This document shows positions 33,274-43,106 of a stretch of 64,000 nt of DNA, piece by piece (the stretch's first letter is position 1; each line of letters opens with the position of its first letter). The translations under genes were made by a program, and so were the position numbers. Where the stretch lies: assembly GCA_016936255.1 (NCBI GenBank), contig JAFGYE010000070.1, positions 1-64,000 on the forward strand, in the 5' to 3' direction. This DNA comes from Marinifilaceae bacterium. GTDB taxonomy: Bacteria; Bacteroidota; Bacteroidia; Bacteroidales; Marinifilaceae. The notes under the pieces were generated by a model. It made no database searches and had not been told where the DNA came from. It worked only from the letters and a program-made list of their open reading frames with translations.

Positions 33274-35397
33274 ATGGCAACATTACAAAAAATAAGAAAT
33301 CGTGGTGTTTTTATAGGAATCATTATTGGTGGTGCTCTTCTTGCATTTATTGCTGGAGATGCTCTAAAATCGGGTGGTTCGTTATTAGCAAACTCACGAA
33401 ATGAGATGGCAGAAATTGCAGGGGAATCAGTAAACATTCGTGATTTCCAAAACCGATTCAATCATAGTCTTGAGATCAACAAACTCATGTCCGGACAGAA
33501 CTCAATTCCATCGGAACAGATTGAGCGTTTAAGAGAGCAGGTTTGGCAACAGATGGTTCAGGAATTTGTAATGAACCGCGAGTATGATGAGTTGGGAATT
33601 TCTATTTCTTCTGAGGAATTATTCGATATGGTTCAAGGTCGAAATATTGATCCTGCTATTCGTCAGTTATTTCAGAACGAAAACGGATTGGTTGATAAAG
33701 ATCAAGTTGTTGCAACTCTTAAGCAATTAATTGCCGCTCCTAACGGAACTCCTCAAAAAGCTTACTGGTTAAACATCGAAGAATCAATTATCACGCAAAG
33801 AAATCTTGCTAAGTACAACACCTTAGTTCAAAAAGGTCTTTACATGCCAAATGTATTGGTTAAAGACATGGCAATGAAAGGAAGTAAAAAAGTAGATTTC
33901 AATTACATCGTGAAAAGTTACAATCTAATTCCTGACAGTACTATTAATGTAAGTGAATCTGAAATCAGAGATTACTACAGTAAGCACGAAGATCTGTTCA
34001 AACAAACAGAATCAAGAAAGATTGAATACGTATCATTTGACGTTGAGCCTTCTACCGAAGATTACAAAGCAACTGAAAAATGGGTTACTGACTTAAAAGA
34101 AGACTTTACAAATGAAAACAATAACGTTCAGTTTGTAGAATTGAATGGCGACAGCGATTTTAACGCCTACTTTTTCAAGCAAGACGAAATTACCAATGCT
34201 GATCTTAACGCATTCGCGTTCTCTGCAAATAAAGGTGATGTATTTGGCCCTTACTTCGAAAACGAAATGTATAAAATGGCAAAGCTGAATGAAGTAAAAA
34301 TGCTTCCTGATTCAGTAAAAGCCCGTCACATTCTAATTCGTCCTGTTAATGGTGATTTTAAAAGTGCTGAAGCAAAAGCTGACAGTTTGAAAGCTTTACT
34401 TGCTAAAGGAGCTGAGTTTGCTGTTTTAGCAAAAGAAAATTCATCAGATCAAGGTTCTGCTGTTAATGGTGGTGACTTGGGATGGTTTACTCAAGGAAAA
34501 ATGGTTCAGCCATTTAACGATGCGGCTTTCTCTTCAAAAAATAATGAAGTAAAAGTTGTTCTAACTCAATTTGGAGCTCATGTTATTCAGGTTACCAATA
34601 TGAGTAAGCCAGTGAAAAAAGTTCAACTTGCTATTGTTGACCGTAAAGTTGAAGCCAGTCAGAAAACAATTCAGGCAGCTTATGCTAAAGCCCGTACATT
34701 TGCAGGAAACAATCTTGACAAAGATGCATTCGAGAAAGCAATTACTGCTGAAGGGGTAAGTCGTAGAACAGCAAATCTTAAAAGAGAAACGAAATTGATC
34801 CCTGGACTGGAAAATTCAAGAGATCTTGTTCGAGCTGCTTACAACACTGATGATATGGAGAGTATTTTGTTGAATAATGATAATTCTGCAGTTTTCGAAT
34901 TTGGAAACAAGTTTGTTGTTGCTATCCTTTCGGATATCAAAGAAGAAGGAATTGCATCTATTCAAGAAAAAGTTTCTGAAATTAAGAGAGAAATCAGAAA
35001 AGATAAAAAAGCTGAACTAATTATCGATGAGATGACAAAGAGCAGTGCCGGTGCTCAAAGTTTGCTTTCTGTGGCACAAAAGGAAAACTTAGAGGTTAAA
35101 ACTGCAACAGGCATTAGCTTCCAATCGTTCCAGATTCCAGGTGCAGGAATTGAGCCTAAAGTAATAAGTACAGCTTCAATGCTGGAGAAAGGTAAAATTT
35201 CATCTCCGGTAAAAGGTAACCAAGGCGTTTATATGCTTGTTATTACTAACGAAAACAGCGATGAAGTTTCTGACGTTACAGTGCAGGCTTTTAAATCAAG
35301 ATTAGAGCAAGGATATCAATACAGAACAAACTATCAGGCATTTCAGGCATTGAAAGACAATGCAAATGTGATTGATAAAAGATACAAGTTTTATTAG
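33274..35397 (+). CDS. Periplasmic peptidyl-prolyl isomerase, PpiD/SurA-like
   Basis: 707 residues. One N-terminal membrane helix (GVFIGIIIGGALLAFIAGDAL) anchors it in the inner membrane, like PpiD. A SurA-type chaperone region follows (QVWQQMVQEFVMNREYDELGI), then a parvulin domain about residues 345-450 with ARHILIRP and GGDLGWFTQGKMVQPF, and a second chaperone segment at the end. It should help outer-membrane protein folding after secretion. The 250-base gap from the CNNM gene may contain its own promoter (TATATTCG near 33234). A strong terminator follows. Confidence 0.9.
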   Translation: MATLQKIRNRGVFIGIIIGGALLAFIAGDALKSGGSLLANSRNEMAEIAGESVNIRDFQNRFNHSLEINKLMSGQNSIPSEQIERLREQVWQQMVQEFVMNREYDELGISISSEELFDMVQGRNIDPAIRQLFQNENGLVDKDQVVATLKQLIAAPNGTPQKAYWLNIEESIITQRNLAKYNTLVQKGLYMPNVLVKDMAMKGSKKVDFNYIVKSYNLIPDSTINVSESEIRDYYSKHEDLFKQTESRKIEYVSFDVEPSTEDYKATEKWVTDLKEDFTNENNNVQFVELNGDSDFNAYFFKQDEITNADLNAFAFSANKGDVFGPYFENEMYKMAKLNEVKMLPDSVKARHILIRPVNGDFKSAEAKADSLKALLAKGAEFAVLAKENSSDQGSAVNGGDLGWFTQGKMVQPFNDAAFSSKNNEVKVVLTQFGAHVIQVTNMSKPVKKVQLAIVDRKVEASQKTIQAAYAKARTFAGNNLDKDAFEKAITAEGVSRRTANLKRETKLIPGLENSRDLVRAAYNTDDMESILLNNDNSAVFEFGNKFVVAILSDIKEEGIASIQEKVSEIKREIRKDKKAELIIDEMTKSSAGAQSLLSVAQKENLEVKTATGISFQSFQIPGAGIEPKVISTASMLEKGKISSPVKGNQGVYMLVITNENSDEVSDVTVQAFKSRLEQGYQYRTNYQAFQALKDNANVIDKRYKFY

Positions 35398-35412
35398 AGA
35401 GTAAAACTCATT

Positions 35413-35449
35413 AAAAAGCGGGATGATCATTTATCATCCCGCTTTTTTT
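35413..35449 (+). terminator. Intrinsic terminator of the envelope operon
   Basis: Perfect 15-bp stem AAAAAGCGGGATGAT (35413-35427) with its complement (35433-35447), loop CATTT, followed by T. Confidence 0.9.
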
Positions 35450-35469
35450 GTGCGTTAAATTCAGCGCAT

Positions 35470-35502
35470 AAAAAAAGAGATGCTGCAAATGCAACATCTC
35501 TT
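35470..35502 (-). terminator. Intrinsic terminator of the dcw operon
   Basis: On the minus strand AAGAGATG pairs with CATCTCTT with an inner TGCA/TGCA helix (one mismatch between), followed by a U tract (plus-strand A run 35470-35476). It closes the long minus-strand cluster after yqeY. Confidence 0.8.
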
Positions 35503-35519
35503 GAATTCCTTGTTGAAAG

Positions 35520-35966
35520 CTAGGACAACAGCTCTTTAACTTTATCAGCAATGGCTTTTCCATCGGCTTTACCGGTTAATTCTTTGGAAGCTAATCCCAT
35601 TACTTTTCCCATGTCTTTGATAGAAGCAGCTCCGGTTTTAGCGATGATTTCCTGAACTGCCACTGTAAGATCCTCATCAGACAACTGAGCAGGAAGATAA
35701 ACCTCTAAGAAGCTTAATTCCAAAAGTTCCTTCCCGGCTAAATCTTCACGTCCTCCGGCAGAGAAAGTACTGGCCGAATCTTTACGTTGTTTCACCAACC
35801 GCTGAATGATTTTAAGTGCAGAATCATTGTCGATATCAGCAGCTCCTGTTTTTGTCATTTCCATTGTAAAGGCTGCTTTCACAGCTCGAAGAGCTTCTAA
35901 TCTGTCTCTTTCCTTTGCCTTCATAGCAGTTTTTATATCTGAATTGATCTGTTCTAATAAACCCAT
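35520..35966 (-). CDS. yqeY: GatB/YqeY-domain protein
   Basis: 148 residues of the YqeY family: helical N-terminus (KTAMKAKERDRLEALRAVKAAF) and C-terminal domain with MGKVMGLASKELTGKADGKAIADKVKELL, similar to the tRNA-binding tail of GatB. A role in tRNA-dependent amidation or in translation is suggested for the family but not proven. It is the last gene on the dcw strand, 44 bases after the second ftsZ; this order is common in Bacteroidota. Confidence 0.88.
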   Translation of the reverse strand: MGLLEQINSDIKTAMKAKERDRLEALRAVKAAFTMEMTKTGAADIDNDSALKIIQRLVKQRKDSASTFSAGGREDLAGKELLELSFLEVYLPAQLSDEDLTVAVQEIIAKTGAASIKDMGKVMGLASKELTGKADGKAIADKVKELLS

Positions 35967-36010
35967 TGTACTGTATTTTTTAAGTTTTAATAAGATGCTT
36001 AACTATCTGG

Positions 36011-37249
36011 CTACTCTTCGTCTAAAGTAAACCGAATAACCTTACCTGATTGAAATTTCTGGTTGTCTATATTCTTTAATTTTCGTTTGTAAGCAGGAAT
36101 ATTTTCAATTTCATCAATTTCAGTATCCTTCAAATCGGTCAAGATTAACTTATTCTCCTCCGGTTTTTCATTCTCCGTTTCGTCTAAAATATTTTTCATT
36201 TTATCGGCAACACTATTGCGTCCTCTTCCAGCCTGAAAAGATGCCGCTTTTGGAGCCGCCTTCTCCTCCGGAATTAAGCCGTTATCGAAACCGGTTGCTA
36301 TAATTGTAACGGATACTTTATTTTCTAAAGCCAGATCCTGCCCTGTTCCCCAGATAATAGAAGCACTATCGCCAACAGCTTCCTGAACGTAATCGGTTAT
36401 TTGTCCCACCTCATCCATGGTAACTTCTTCCTGACCGGAACTAATATTTAAGAGAATATTTCGGGCTCCTCTAACATCATTGCTGTTCAATAATGGCGAC
36501 GTAAGAGCCTCACGAATGGCATTAACCGCACGATTCTCACCCTCGGCCGAAGCTGATCCCATTACTGCGACCCCACTATCCGTCATTACTGTTTTTACAT
36601 CTTCAAAATCTACATTGATATAACCATGAAGCGTTATAATTTCAGCAATTCCTTTAGCTGCAGTAGCCAATACATCATCCGCCTTCGAAAAGGCTGTTGA
36701 CAATTTTAAATCGCCGTAAATTTCGCTTAGCTTTTCATTATTTATTACCAAAAGCGAATCAACATTCTCTTTTAATTTGTTAATTCCTTCAATGGCCTGA
36801 TGCAATCGCTGGCGCCCTTCAAAACGAAATGGAATCGTAACAATACCTACTGTTAAAATCCCCATTTCCTTAGCTGCTTTCGCGATAACCGGAGCTGCAC
36901 CTGTGCCTGTTCCGCCCCCCATTCCTGCAGTAATAAAAACCATTTTGGTATTATCAGCCAGCACCTCAATTATATCTTCTAAATTCTCAATCGCGGATTG
37001 TTCTCCCCGTTCGGGCTTATTGCCTGCACCACGACCTTCAGTCAGCGATTCTCCCAACTGAATTTTCACAGGAATTTCGCTTGTTTCCAGAGCCTGTGCA
37101 TCGGTATTGCAGATCACAAAATCCACATCTTTTATGCCCTGCTTGTACATATAATTTACAGCGTTACCACCACCTCCGCCAACACCGATTGCTTTTATAA
37201 TCGATGATTCATTTTCCTGCAAACTAAAATCAATTAAATCCTCAGTCAT
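36011..37249 (-). CDS. ftsZ: Cell division protein FtsZ, distal copy (with canonical C-terminal peptide)
   Basis: 412-residue tubulin-like GTPase forming the division ring. The GTP-binding tubulin signature GGGTGTGAAP is near residue 108 and the T7 loop NVDFEDVKTVM near 212, so polymerisation and hydrolysis should be intact. The C-terminal linker holds ENIPAYKRK, matching the conserved FtsA-binding peptide (PAYKR in other Bacteroidota, IPAFLRK in Escherichia coli), followed by an unusual extension ending IRFTLDEE. It lies 46 bases after a second full-length ftsZ on the same transcript; the two GTPase cores are clearly alike but far from identical, so the duplication is not recent. Confidence 0.93.
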   Translation of the reverse strand: MTEDLIDFSLQENESSIIKAIGVGGGGGNAVNYMYKQGIKDVDFVICNTDAQALETSEIPVKIQLGESLTEGRGAGNKPERGEQSAIENLEDIIEVLADNTKMVFITAGMGGGTGTGAAPVIAKAAKEMGILTVGIVTIPFRFEGRQRLHQAIEGINKLKENVDSLLVINNEKLSEIYGDLKLSTAFSKADDVLATAAKGIAEIITLHGYINVDFEDVKTVMTDSGVAVMGSASAEGENRAVNAIREALTSPLLNSNDVRGARNILLNISSGQEEVTMDEVGQITDYVQEAVGDSASIIWGTGQDLALENKVSVTIIATGFDNGLIPEEKAAPKAASFQAGRGRNSVADKMKNILDETENEKPEENKLILTDLKDTEIDEIENIPAYKRKLKNIDNQKFQSGKVIRFTLDEE

Positions 37250-37295
37250 TAATATCTAAAATTATCTCTTTTATGATTTCACGCAACTTAAAACG

Positions 37296-38606
37296 CTACA
37301 TCGAAGAATCATTATTATCAAATATCTGTGTAAACTTATCTTTAAACCAATTGTCGAGGCTTCCTTTTTTATGTTCCTCTTCTCCTCTATCATCCTCAAA
37401 TTCAACGGGCTCCGCACTTTTAGTTACAGGCGTTTTTTTCACTTCTGCTTCCTCATACTCCTCACGGTCTTCTTCAGAACGTTTTCTCATTAACTCTTCT
37501 CTTCGCTGCCTCTCCTCGCGCTTCTTCATTGCAGCAATCTCCTCAGCTTCGGCAGGATTTTCAATAATCAGCTCCAATTTCGGAACTTCATTTTGAACTG
37601 ATTTCCTAGGTTCTATAGTCAATTCAGGAATCGGACTTTCAGAAAAGCCGGTAGCAATGATTGTAACGCTTAACTCATCCTCCAACTTATCGCTATTACC
37701 ATTTCCCCAGATAATACTAACCTCATCGCCCACTACATCGTGAACGTAGTCGGTAATCACACTAACCTCCTGCATCGTCACCTCATCTTTACCCGAGATG
37801 ATATTTAATAAGATATTCCTGGCTCCGCAAATATTATTGCTATTCAATAAAGGAGATGTAAGTGCCTCCTCGATAGCACGAAGGGCTCTGTCTTCACCTG
37901 AAGCTGAAGCTGATCCCATTACGGCAACACCACTATCCCTCATCACAGTTTCCACATCTGCAAAATCAACATTCACATAACCGTGAACGGTAATTATTTC
38001 GGCAATACTTTTGGCCGCAATAGATAAAACATCATCAGCCTTTGCGAAAGCATCCGATAATTTCAAATCACCATACATCATCCTCAACTTTTCGTTATTG
38101 ATGATTAAAAGTGCGTCCACATGCTTTTCCAGATTGGCAATTCCTTCCATCGCCTGTTCAATTCTTCGTTTCCCTTCAAATCGAAACGGAATCGTAACGA
38201 TTCCAACAGTTAATACACCTTGCTTTCTAGCTGTTTCTGCAATAATAGGAGCTGCACCTGTACCGGTTCCTCCCCCCATACCAGCAGTCACAAATATCAT
38301 TTTGGTTTTCTCACTTAAAACTTTATTGATATCATCAATACTTTCAAGTGCAGATTCCCGTCCTCTTTCCGGTTTGTTTCCAGCCCCTCTACCCTCAGTC
38401 AGTGATTTACCAAGCTGTACCTTAATTGGCACCTGACTGTTTTCCAAAGCCTGAGAATCAGTATTACATATTACAAAATCGACTCCAGTGATTCCTTCTT
38501 TTAACATGTGATTGACAGCGTTACTTCCACCGCCACCCACACCAATCACTTTTATAATGGATTTTTCTTTAGGTTCAAAATCAACCGGTAACAATTCGTC
38601 AATCAT
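37296..38606 (-). CDS. ftsZ: Cell division protein FtsZ, proximal copy (non-canonical C-terminus)
   Basis: 436 residues, full GTPase core with GGGTGTGAAP near residue 109 and T7 loop NVDFADVETVM. After the core the linker becomes a strongly charged, probably coiled-coil stretch (AAMKKREERQRREELMRKRS onward) and the protein ends GSLDNWFKDKFTQIFD. I cannot find the PAYKR-type peptide that FtsZ uses to bind FtsA, whereas the distal copy has it. This recalls plant plastid FtsZ1 (lacks the peptide) and FtsZ2 (keeps it), an analogy only. It sits in the usual ftsZ place, 33 bases after ftsA. Confidence 0.92.
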   Translation of the reverse strand: MIDELLPVDFEPKEKSIIKVIGVGGGGSNAVNHMLKEGITGVDFVICNTDSQALENSQVPIKVQLGKSLTEGRGAGNKPERGRESALESIDDINKVLSEKTKMIFVTAGMGGGTGTGAAPIIAETARKQGVLTVGIVTIPFRFEGKRRIEQAMEGIANLEKHVDALLIINNEKLRMMYGDLKLSDAFAKADDVLSIAAKSIAEIITVHGYVNVDFADVETVMRDSGVAVMGSASASGEDRALRAIEEALTSPLLNSNNICGARNILLNIISGKDEVTMQEVSVITDYVHDVVGDEVSIIWGNGNSDKLEDELSVTIIATGFSESPIPELTIEPRKSVQNEVPKLELIIENPAEAEEIAAMKKREERQRREELMRKRSEEDREEYEEAEVKKTPVTKSAEPVEFEDDRGEEEHKKGSLDNWFKDKFTQIFDNNDSSM

Positions 38607-38639
38607 GATGTCACAAGTATTAGGGTTACAATATTTTAT

Positions 38640-39902
38640 TTACATTTTCAAATCATCAGTATCAAACAAAGCACTAAAAAATCTCTGTAATCCTTTCTTT
38701 TTGCCTGTTTTATTTTTATCTGTATTCTGATTCGGAGTTTTTTTACCAGGTTTATTCAAACCTTTTAGCATCAAACCAATTCCGGTAGCATAAATTGGCT
38801 GATTTAAGGTTTCATCCAAAATAATTTTAGATGAAGTCCCGGGGTAGCCTATGCGAACGTCTATTCCGGTTTGTTTTTGAGTCAGCACATCAAGATTCCT
38901 CAGTAATGCACCTCCACCTGTCAATACGATTCCAGCACCAATTTTATCGTGCAGTCCTGTAATTTCGATTTGGAACTTAACACTGTCAATGATCTCCTCC
39001 ATTCGGCATTGAATGATTTGAGCCAAGGTTTTAAAAGAAATTTCCTTTGGATCCCAACCACCAACACTGGGTATGGTAACCACTTTTTCTTCGTCGACCA
39101 GATCAGCAACAGCTTCTCCGAACTGAATTTTTAATGCTTCGGCTTGTTTTATAAGCACCGAGCAACCTTCCTTTATATCCCGGGTAACAATATCGCCACC
39201 AAAAGGAATTACGGCTGTATGCCTTAGTATGCCATCAAAATAAACTGTAATATCAGTAGTTCCTCCACCAATATCAACCAAAACAACGCCAGCCTCTTTT
39301 TCTTCTTCGCTCAACACAGCCAATGAAGAAGCTAAAGGTTCCAAAACCAATTCTTCAATCTCCAATCCAACTTCCTTCACGCATTTCTCAATATTGCGCG
39401 CAGATGCAGTTCTTCCAATAATAATATTAAAATTCCCATCCAACCTTCGTCCGGCCATTCCTATTGGATTCCGAATGCCAGCTTCCTTATCGACGACATA
39501 ATCTTGCGGAATCACATGCAGTATTTGTTCGCCAACCTCAATTGGAATCCTAAAATTCTCATTTATGATTTCCTCAACATCCAATTTAGTAATTTCACCA
39601 ATTCCATTTTGGATGTATTTAAACTGTCTGTTCTTTATGCTCCTTATATGTTGTCCGGCAATACCTACATAAACTGCAGAAAAGTCTTTGTTTGTTTTCT
39701 CCTCCAATCGATCAACCACCTCACGGATAGCACCAATTGTATCTTCAATACTATGAATCACTCCCCTCTTAACGCCTCTCGATACGGTTTTTTCCATACC
39801 GACAATCCGCAACCTGCCATCGGCGTCTACTTCCCCCATTATGGCCACAATTTTAGTTGTGCCAATATCGATAGCTGCGATGATATTATTCCTGCTAGTC
39901 AT
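38640..39902 (-). CDS. ftsA: Cell division protein FtsA
   Basis: 420-residue actin-like ATPase tethering FtsZ to the membrane. AAIDIGTTKIVAIMGE is the phosphate-1 motif, VVLVDIGGGTTDITVY the phosphate-2 motif near residue 216 and GIVLTGGGALLRNLD the adenosine motif. The C-terminus, KKGLQRFFSALFDTDDLKM, is the amphipathic membrane-targeting helix. Its start overlaps the end of ftsQ by eight bases. With two FtsZ proteins downstream, it may bind only the one with the canonical tail. Confidence 0.95.
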   Translation of the reverse strand: MTSRNNIIAAIDIGTTKIVAIMGEVDADGRLRIVGMEKTVSRGVKRGVIHSIEDTIGAIREVVDRLEEKTNKDFSAVYVGIAGQHIRSIKNRQFKYIQNGIGEITKLDVEEIINENFRIPIEVGEQILHVIPQDYVVDKEAGIRNPIGMAGRRLDGNFNIIIGRTASARNIEKCVKEVGLEIEELVLEPLASSLAVLSEEEKEAGVVLVDIGGGTTDITVYFDGILRHTAVIPFGGDIVTRDIKEGCSVLIKQAEALKIQFGEAVADLVDEEKVVTIPSVGGWDPKEISFKTLAQIIQCRMEEIIDSVKFQIEITGLHDKIGAGIVLTGGGALLRNLDVLTQKQTGIDVRIGYPGTSSKIILDETLNQPIYATGIGLMLKGLNKPGKKTPNQNTDKNKTGKKKGLQRFFSALFDTDDLKM

Positions 39903-40635
39903 TTAAATTCTTTTTTGTGCAAACTACCTGATCCTTATACTTCAAATTGATTTTACTATAAGTATTCCAACCTTTTTTTGAAAATCCTTTGGTATACAAA
40001 GCACTCAATTTTTGAAATTTCTGTTTGTAGTTTTCAATACTCCCCAATTCAATTTTATGAGCTCCAACACGAGGAATTAAAATATACTCCTTGTTTCTGT
40101 CTACATCAATTTGTGTGATCTGCGATTTCCAAAATTCATCATTTGTAATAAATTTTACCAACTCAAACAGTTCTTCTTTTATCAACTGATCATTTACTGC
40201 CCCCGAAACCACCAAAACCCTTGATGTAAAATTTGAAGACAAGGGCATTTTCTCTCCTTCAGCATCGATATAATATCCGTTTCCCGATAAAATACGCACA
40301 ATTGGATTGCGTTGTTTAATCTCAACAATTAATTTGCCGGAAAGTGAATTGTATACTTCTGATTTTTTCACATAAGGAATCTTATCAATAAGATCCTCCA
40401 ATACTTCTTTATTAACCCCGGAAATTGATGTCCCTACCACTCCCGGATATTTTTTCTTAATGATTCTTTCAATATCAGAATTGCGAACAAAGCCTCTTTT
40501 CACACTATCAACCACATTTACCAGTGTACCTGAAAACACCAGCCTCTCCGATTTGCCATTAGCAAAGGAAAAAACTACAATCAGGTATCCTGATAAGAAT
40601 ACCCAAATCAATAAGTTTGCAATTTTTTTTAGCAT
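39895..40635 (-). CDS. ftsQ: Cell division protein FtsQ (DivIB-like)
   Basis: 246 residues with one N-terminal membrane helix (IANLLIWVFLSGYLIVVFSFA) and an extracytoplasmic part with a POTRA-like pattern (VGTSISGVNKEVLEDLIDKIPYVKKSEVYNSLSGKLIVEIKQRNPIVRIL) and a beta domain. It links FtsL/FtsB to the rest of the divisome. It overlaps murC by seven bases and ftsA by eight. Sequence conservation is low, as is usual in Bacteroidota, so position in the cluster supports the call. Confidence 0.87.
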   Translation of the reverse strand: MLKKIANLLIWVFLSGYLIVVFSFANGKSERLVFSGTLVNVVDSVKRGFVRNSDIERIIKKKYPGVVGTSISGVNKEVLEDLIDKIPYVKKSEVYNSLSGKLIVEIKQRNPIVRILSGNGYYIDAEGEKMPLSSNFTSRVLVVSGAVNDQLIKEELFELVKFITNDEFWKSQITQIDVDRNKEYILIPRVGAHKIELGSIENYKQKFQKLSALYTKGFSKKGWNTYSKINLKYKDQVVCTKKNLND

Positions 40636-42002
40636 TCCAATCGCCCGCTAATTAAATTTTTAATCGGTTCAACCAACTTATCTATATCTCCTGCACCTAA
40701 AGTTAATAAAACTTCAAAGTCTTTCTCTCTAAGTAACTCTACCAAATTATCTTTACTACACAATTTAGCTGGCACCTTCAGGTTTTTAAAAATAATTTCA
40801 GAACTAACCCCTTTTATTGGCAATTCTCTGGCTGGATAAATATCCAAAAGTATTACTTCATCCAAAAGATTTAAACTTGCAGCAAAACCTTCTGCAAAAT
40901 CTCTTGTCCGTGAGTATAAATGAGGTTGAAATATTCCGGTAATCTTCTTTTCAGGATACAATTCCCTTACTGATGATATACTTTCCCACAACTCTTTAGG
41001 GTGGTGTGCATAATCATCAATAAAAACAATTTTTTCATTTCTGATTTGATAATCAAATCTTCTTCTAACACCTTTAAAAGTTGAAAGAGCTTTTCTCAAC
41101 TCATCGGCTTCAACACCGCAAAGAAGAGCCATAGCCGATGCTGCAATAGCATTTTCAACGTTAATTTTCCCTGGGTAAGAGAACAATAAATCTTTAATTG
41201 TTCCATCCGGATACACCAAATCGAATTGGTAAAATCCTTCCACTAATTTGATACTCTCGGCATAAAAATCTGCTTTCCCGTGTAATGAATAAGTATAAGC
41301 CGAAAGTTTTTCATGAGTGAGAACCAATCCTTTTTTATGAACAAGGATTCCGCCCTCCTTTATTTGATGAACAAAAGCCTGAAAACTCTTTTCCAATTCA
41401 TTTTTATCGCCGTAAATATCCAAATGATCAGCATCCATTGAGGTAATTACAGCCAACTGCGGATGCAATTGAAGAAATGAACGATCAAACTCATCAGCCT
41501 CAAGAATCATCCAAGGACTGTTCTTCGAAAGTAAAAGATTGGATTGATAGTTGCGGGAAATTCCTCCTAAAAAAGCGTTGCAATCTAAAGCTGATGTTTT
41601 AAAAATATGCGCAGTAATAGTTGAAACCGTAGTTTTTCCATGGGTTCCGGCAATGCCTATACCATTTAAATTATCGGAAAGCAAACCCAGAACCTGCGAT
41701 CGCTTCATAATTTTAAATTGCTGCTGCTGAAAATAAATCAATTGAGGATGATTGGCAGGAATAGCAGGTGTGTACACTACTAAAGTATCATACTGAGATT
41801 GATAATGTGCCGGAATTTGATCAATACCTTCCTGAAAAGTTATACCAATACCTTCCGCAGTTAATTCTGCAGTAAGCTGAGTGTCCATTCGATCATAACC
41901 AAACACATTCTTACCAATGGAATGAAAGTAGCGGGCTATTGCACTCATTCCAATTCCACCAATCCCAATAAAGTAAATATTTTTATAATCTTTAATCCGC
42001 AT
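40629..42002 (-). CDS. murC: UDP-N-acetylmuramate-L-alanine ligase
   Basis: 457 residues. It adds the first residue of the peptidoglycan stem peptide. N-terminal UDP-binding motif YFIGIGGIGMSAIARYF, ATP loop GTHGKTTVS near residue 113, EADEFDRSFL and FIDDYAHHPKE (Mur ligase signatures near 170 and 330) all present. It lies between murG and ftsQ, overlapping ftsQ. Confidence 0.96.
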   Translation of the reverse strand: MRIKDYKNIYFIGIGGIGMSAIARYFHSIGKNVFGYDRMDTQLTAELTAEGIGITFQEGIDQIPAHYQSQYDTLVVYTPAIPANHPQLIYFQQQQFKIMKRSQVLGLLSDNLNGIGIAGTHGKTTVSTITAHIFKTSALDCNAFLGGISRNYQSNLLLSKNSPWMILEADEFDRSFLQLHPQLAVITSMDADHLDIYGDKNELEKSFQAFVHQIKEGGILVHKKGLVLTHEKLSAYTYSLHGKADFYAESIKLVEGFYQFDLVYPDGTIKDLLFSYPGKINVENAIAASAMALLCGVEADELRKALSTFKGVRRRFDYQIRNEKIVFIDDYAHHPKELWESISSVRELYPEKKITGIFQPHLYSRTRDFAEGFAASLNLLDEVILLDIYPARELPIKGVSSEIIFKNLKVPAKLCSKDNLVELLREKDFEVLLTLGAGDIDKLVEPIKNLISGRLEC

Positions 42003-42005
42003 AAT

Positions 42006-43106
42006 CTATGTTAATGCTATTATTTGATCTGCAATTTCATCTGCTGCATTGGGCTTTGCCAAAGCCTTGCAATTAGACGAAAGTTCAGATAATTTATCCG
42101 TATCATTTATCAGTTTTAATGCCACCAAAACCAACTCCTTTTCAGCATCAATATCTTTTACCATTATTGCAGCATTCTTATTTACCAGTGCCATGGCATT
42201 TTTGGTTTGATGATCTTCTGAAACATTAGGTGATGGCACCAAAATACATGGTTTTTCCACCAGACATAACTCTGATATTGTACCCGCTCCGGCTCTGGAA
42301 ATAACCATATCAGCTGCGGCATAAGCCAAGTCCATCCTCCCCAGAAAATCAAAAACCTTTAATCCGGGGATGTCCCATTTTTTCAACTCTTCACGAACCT
42401 TTTCAATGTAAAACTTTCCAGTTTGCCAGATTACCTGCACTTCAGAATCTGAAATTGCTGAAAGTGACCCCAACATGCTATTATTGATGGTTCTTGCCCC
42501 CAGACTTCCGCCTACAACTAAAATGGTTTTCTTTTCAGAATCTAACTCAAAATGGGCCATTGCCTCCTGCTTTTTCGAAGCAATATTTAATAAATCTTTT
42601 CGAACAGGATTTCCTGTCAATAATATTTTATCAGCAGGAAAAAAACGTTCCATTCCTTCGTAAGCCACACAAATTTTTTTTGCTTTTTTTGCCAGTAGTT
42701 TATTCGTTATTCCTGCATACGAATTCTGTTCCTGAATTACGGTAGGAACCCCCATTTTTGCTGCTGCATATAAAAGCGGACCACTGGCATATCCTCCAAC
42801 ACCAACAACTGCATCAGGTTGAAAATCCTTAACAATGGCCTTGGCTTTTCTCAAACTTTTAAAAAGGCGCAGGAAAAATTTCAAATTTTCCTTCGAGAAA
42901 TTTCGCTGAAGTCCACGAATTGGCAATCCAACTATTTGATATCCTGCTGAAGGAACTTTTTCCATTTCCATTTTCCCTTCGGCTCCAACAAATAAAATTT
43001 CACAATCGCTATGTTTTTGTTTTAAAGCATTTGCAATTGAAATCGCCGGAAATATATGTCCTCCAGTTCCGCCTCCGCTAACAATTATTTTAATCTTCTG
43101 CTTCAT
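42006..43106 (-). CDS. murG: Lipid II synthase MurG (N-acetylglucosaminyltransferase)
   Basis: 366-residue GT28 enzyme that adds GlcNAc to lipid I on the inner face of the membrane. Glycine-rich loops SGGGTGGHIFPAIS at the N-terminus and GVGGYASGPLLYAA near residue 101; donor-site motifs VVGGSLGARTIN near 192 and ISRAGAGTISEL near 264. Its start overlaps the end of ftsW by 17 bases. Confidence 0.96.
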   Translation of the reverse strand: MKQKIKIIVSGGGTGGHIFPAISIANALKQKHSDCEILFVGAEGKMEMEKVPSAGYQIVGLPIRGLQRNFSKENLKFFLRLFKSLRKAKAIVKDFQPDAVVGVGGYASGPLLYAAAKMGVPTVIQEQNSYAGITNKLLAKKAKKICVAYEGMERFFPADKILLTGNPVRKDLLNIASKKQEAMAHFELDSEKKTILVVGGSLGARTINNSMLGSLSAISDSEVQVIWQTGKFYIEKVREELKKWDIPGLKVFDFLGRMDLAYAAADMVISRAGAGTISELCLVEKPCILVPSPNVSEDHQTKNAMALVNKNAAIMVKDIDAEKELVLVALKLINDTDKLSELSSNCKALAKPNAADEIADQIIALT

